A DNA stretch of 6,507 nt from an uncultured Beijerinckiaceae bacterium (GTDB lineage: Bacteria > Pseudomonadota > Alphaproteobacteria > Rhizobiales > Beijerinckiaceae): assembly GCA_937873345.1 (NCBI GenBank), contig CALMRL010000542.1, positions 1 through 6,507 on the forward strand, written 5' to 3'. The translations under genes were made by a program, and so were the position numbers. The notes below the pieces were generated by a model that made no database searches, had not been told where the DNA came from, and saw only the letters and a list, made by a program, of their open reading frames with translations. Shown piece by piece: positions 4,936 through 6,507 of the stretch; the stretch's first letter is position 1; every line of letters starts with the position of its first letter.

Positions 4936-4943
4936 GGGGAAGG
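4936..4943 (+). repeat. right target-site duplication, GGGGAAGG
   Basis: This is an exact copy of 2252-2259 in the same orientation, directly outside the right terminal repeat. The intact duplication suggests a fairly recent insertion, or at least one without later rearrangement between ends. Confidence 0.85.
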
Positions 4944-4977
4944 TGCTCGCTTGCGATCGGCGTCGCTCGTCGGGCAT

Positions 4978-4999
4978 CTTCCCCTTCGGAAGGGAGAAG
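4978..4999 (-). terminator. hairpin downstream of the CNNM/CBS gene
   Basis: CTTCCCCTT (4978-4986), loop CGG, then AAGGG and GAAG (4990-4999) with one bulged A at 4995 gives a 9-bp stem. It lies about 18 bp past the minus-strand stop at 5018. It is symmetrical enough to serve both converging transcripts of the original host locus. It lacks a strong T-run on either side. Confidence 0.5.
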
Positions 5000-5017
5000 G
5001 TCATCAGACGTCCGTTC

Positions 5018-6352
5018 CTACCCCTCCCGCGACGTTCCCCCGGCGAGCGCCGTCGCCGGCACCACCCGCAGGCTCGTCAGGCGGTTCCGCACCTTGCGCT
5101 GCACCTCGAAGCGGAAGCGGTGGAAGGTGAACACCTGGCCCGCCTCGGGGATCGCCCGCGCCTCGTGGATCACCAGCCCCGCGACCGTGGTGGCGTGCTC
5201 GTCGGGCAGGTCCCAGGCCATCACCCGGTTGAGGTCGCGGATCGGCACCGAGCCCTCCACCACCACCGAGCCGTCGGCCTGCGCGCGTACGCCCTGCACG
5301 ACGAGGTCGTGCTCGTCGCGGATGTCGCCGACGATCTCCTCGATGATGTCCTCGAGCGTCACCAGCCCCATCACCACGCCGTACTCGTCGACGACCAGCG
5401 CGACATGGGTGCGGCGGCGGCGGAAGGCGGCGAGCTGGTCCTTGAGCGAGGTCGTCGCCGGGATGAACCACGGCTCGACGGCGACGCGCGAGATGTCGAG
5501 GCTCGCCACGTCGGGGGTGGCGGCCTGGCCGTTCGCCGCGGTCAGCGCCCGCACCAGGTCCTTGGCGTGCAGCACGGCGACGATGTTGTCGGGCGTGCCG
5601 CGCCACAGCGGTAGCCGCGAGTAGGGCGAGGCGACCACGGCGCGCACCAGCTCGTCGGGGGGAAGGTCGGCATCGAGCACGCTCATCGCGGTGCGATGCA
5701 CCATCACGTCGGCGACGGCGAGGTCGCCGAGGTCGAGCAAGCCGCCGAACATGTCGCGGTCGGATCGTTCGACGTTGCCCTCCCTGTGCAGCAGGTCGAC
5801 GGCGCTCTTCAGCTCCTCGGCGCCCGACAGGATCGAGACGCGTTCGTCCGCCTGCCCGCCGAACAGCCGCAGCACGCCGCGCACCAGCACCTCGACGGCG
5901 AGCAGCACGGGGCCGAAGATCGCCACGAAGGGAGCGAGCACGCGGGCGAACAGCAACGACACGCGGTCGGCGTTGTTGATCGCCACGGTTTTCGGCAACA
6001 CCTCGGCAAAGACGAGGAGCAGCACGGTCATGATCGCGGTCGCCCACACCGCGCCCTGCTCGCCGATCACCACGACGAGCACGCTCGTCATGAAGGCCGA
6101 GGAGCCGATGTTGACCAGCGTGTTGCCGAGCAGCGTGGTGCCGATCAGCCGCTCGCGGCGGCGCAGCAGCCGGTTGACCAGCGCGGCGCGCTTGTCGCCG
6201 TTGCGCTCCAGCGCGTGCATCCGCGCCCGCGAGGCGCCGGTCAGCGCCGTCTCGCTCGCCGCGAAGAAGGCCGACATGGCGATGCAAAAGACGATGATCG
6301 CCACCGCCGCCCATATGTCGACCGGCAGGGCGGCCGGATGTCCCGCTTCCAT
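5018..6352 (-). CDS. CNNM/CBS-pair membrane protein (HlyC/CorC family)
   Basis: The 444-aa protein has the full family architecture. A CNNM/DUF21 transmembrane domain covers about residues 12-190, with hydrophobic segments near 13-34, 72-96, 103-118 and 134-164 and the conserved FFAASETALTG at 29-39. Two CBS domains follow (about 215-272 and 290-345), including VDEYGVVMGLVTLEDIIEEI (321-340). A C-terminal CorC_HlyC domain spans about 355-432. Members are inner-membrane proteins linked to Mg2+/Co2+ efflux or homeostasis; the 'hemolysin' label is historical. The ATG at 6352 follows the aroB stop by 23 bp. AGGAG lies only 2 nt before it, which is short, but no better in-frame start exists. It is probably co-transcribed with aroB. 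The cytoplasmic CBS pair would sense adenine nucleotides. Confidence 0.92.
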   Translation of the reverse strand: MEAGHPAALPVDIWAAVAIIVFCIAMSAFFAASETALTGASRARMHALERNGDKRAALVNRLLRRRERLIGTTLLGNTLVNIGSSAFMTSVLVVVIGEQGAVWATAIMTVLLLVFAEVLPKTVAINNADRVSLLFARVLAPFVAIFGPVLLAVEVLVRGVLRLFGGQADERVSILSGAEELKSAVDLLHREGNVERSDRDMFGGLLDLGDLAVADVMVHRTAMSVLDADLPPDELVRAVVASPYSRLPLWRGTPDNIVAVLHAKDLVRALTAANGQAATPDVASLDISRVAVEPWFIPATTSLKDQLAAFRRRRTHVALVVDEYGVVMGLVTLEDIIEEIVGDIRDEHDLVVQGVRAQADGSVVVEGSVPIRDLNRVMAWDLPDEHATTVAGLVIHEARAIPEAGQVFTFHRFRFEVQRKVRNRLTSLRVVPATALAGGTSREG

Positions 6353-6375
6353 CGCTCCTGAACGTCCGTGAATGG

Positions 6376-6507
6376 CTAACCCTTCAGCTCGTCCTCGAGG
6401 AAGAGCAGCACCTCGTCGCCGGTGATGCCCTTGGCGACGAAGGCGCGGCCGATCCCCTTGGCGAGGATGAAGGTGAGGGCGCCGCGCTCGACCTTCTTGT
6501 CCTGGCG
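6376..6507 (-). CDS. aroB: 3-dehydroquinate synthase, C-terminal 43 residues (partial)
   Basis: Only the last 43 codons and the TAG stop (6378-6376) are in the window; the gene continues past the right edge. The visible part reads RQDKKVERGALTFILAKGIG, then RAFVAKGITGDEVLLFLEDE and LKG. This matches the conserved AroB tail, in which a D-K-K-V/x-R-G-x-L-x-F-I/V-L segment is followed by G-x-A-F-V. AroB converts DAHP to 3-dehydroquinate in the shikimate pathway, in the cytoplasm, using NAD+ and a divalent metal. The catalytic core lies outside the window. The identification is from a short segment but is supported by the typical alphaproteobacterial order aroB, then CNNM/CBS protein. Confidence 0.85.
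   Translation of the reverse strand, partial: RQDKKVERGALTFILAKGIGRAFVAKGITGDEVLLFLEDELKG

Noticed and set aside
5004..6314. A 436-codon minus-strand frame overlapping the CNNM/CBS gene
   Set aside because: It is an Arg/Ala-rich shadow frame produced by high GC. The overlapping 444-aa frame has clear CNNM and CBS domains.

Overview
The window is high-GC bacterial DNA with strong G/C preference at third codon positions. Its clearest taxonomic pointer is the right edge, where the 3' end of aroB is followed directly by a CNNM/CBS (HlyC/CorC-type) membrane protein on the same strand. From memory that order is common in Alphaproteobacteria (Hyphomicrobiales, Rhodospirillales). No rRNA, tRNA or CRISPR was seen.

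Layout, left to right. Positions 1-177 hold nothing I can call. Two small hypothetical genes (178-390 minus, 405-635 plus) diverge from a 14-bp gap that is part of a palindrome. A minus-strand pair follows: a Rieske [2Fe-2S] ferredoxin-like protein (1017-1343) and, 11 bp downstream, a 120-aa protein of the family often labelled 'ADP-ribosylation/crystallin J1' (643-1005). Divergent from this pair is a secreted SIMPL-domain (DUF541) protein (1427-2164). The right side of the host sequence is the minus-strand pair aroB (partial) and CNNM/CBS protein (5018-6352), with a hairpin just past its stop.

The main discovery lies between the convergent SIMPL and CNNM/CBS genes. A 2,676-bp segment (2260-4935) is bounded by 27-bp terminal inverted repeats (24 of 27 identical, both starting GGTAGTGTCTCA) and by a perfect 8-bp direct repeat, GGGGAAGG, at 2252-2259 and 4936-4943. 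That is the signature of transposition, yet no transposase is visible inside. It carries only passenger genes: an alpha/beta hydrolase resembling RutD (2514-3323, minus), a MarR-type repressor (3427-3927, plus) and a second alpha/beta hydrolase of the HNL/SABP2-like class (3924-4640, plus, overlapping the MarR stop by 4 bp). It therefore looks like a mobile insertion cassette that would need a transposase supplied from elsewhere.

The cassette appears self-contained. The 103-bp gap between the divergent hydrolase and marR holds a good -35/-10 pair, an inverted repeat, and two similar 13-mers exactly 21 bp apart, which suits MarR autoregulation. The likely logic is a MarR-sensed small molecule, probably an ester or aromatic-type compound, acted on by the two hydrolases; the substrate is unknown. 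The RutD-like hydrolase keeps its nucleophile serine but has Asn and Glu where the catalytic Asp and His normally sit.
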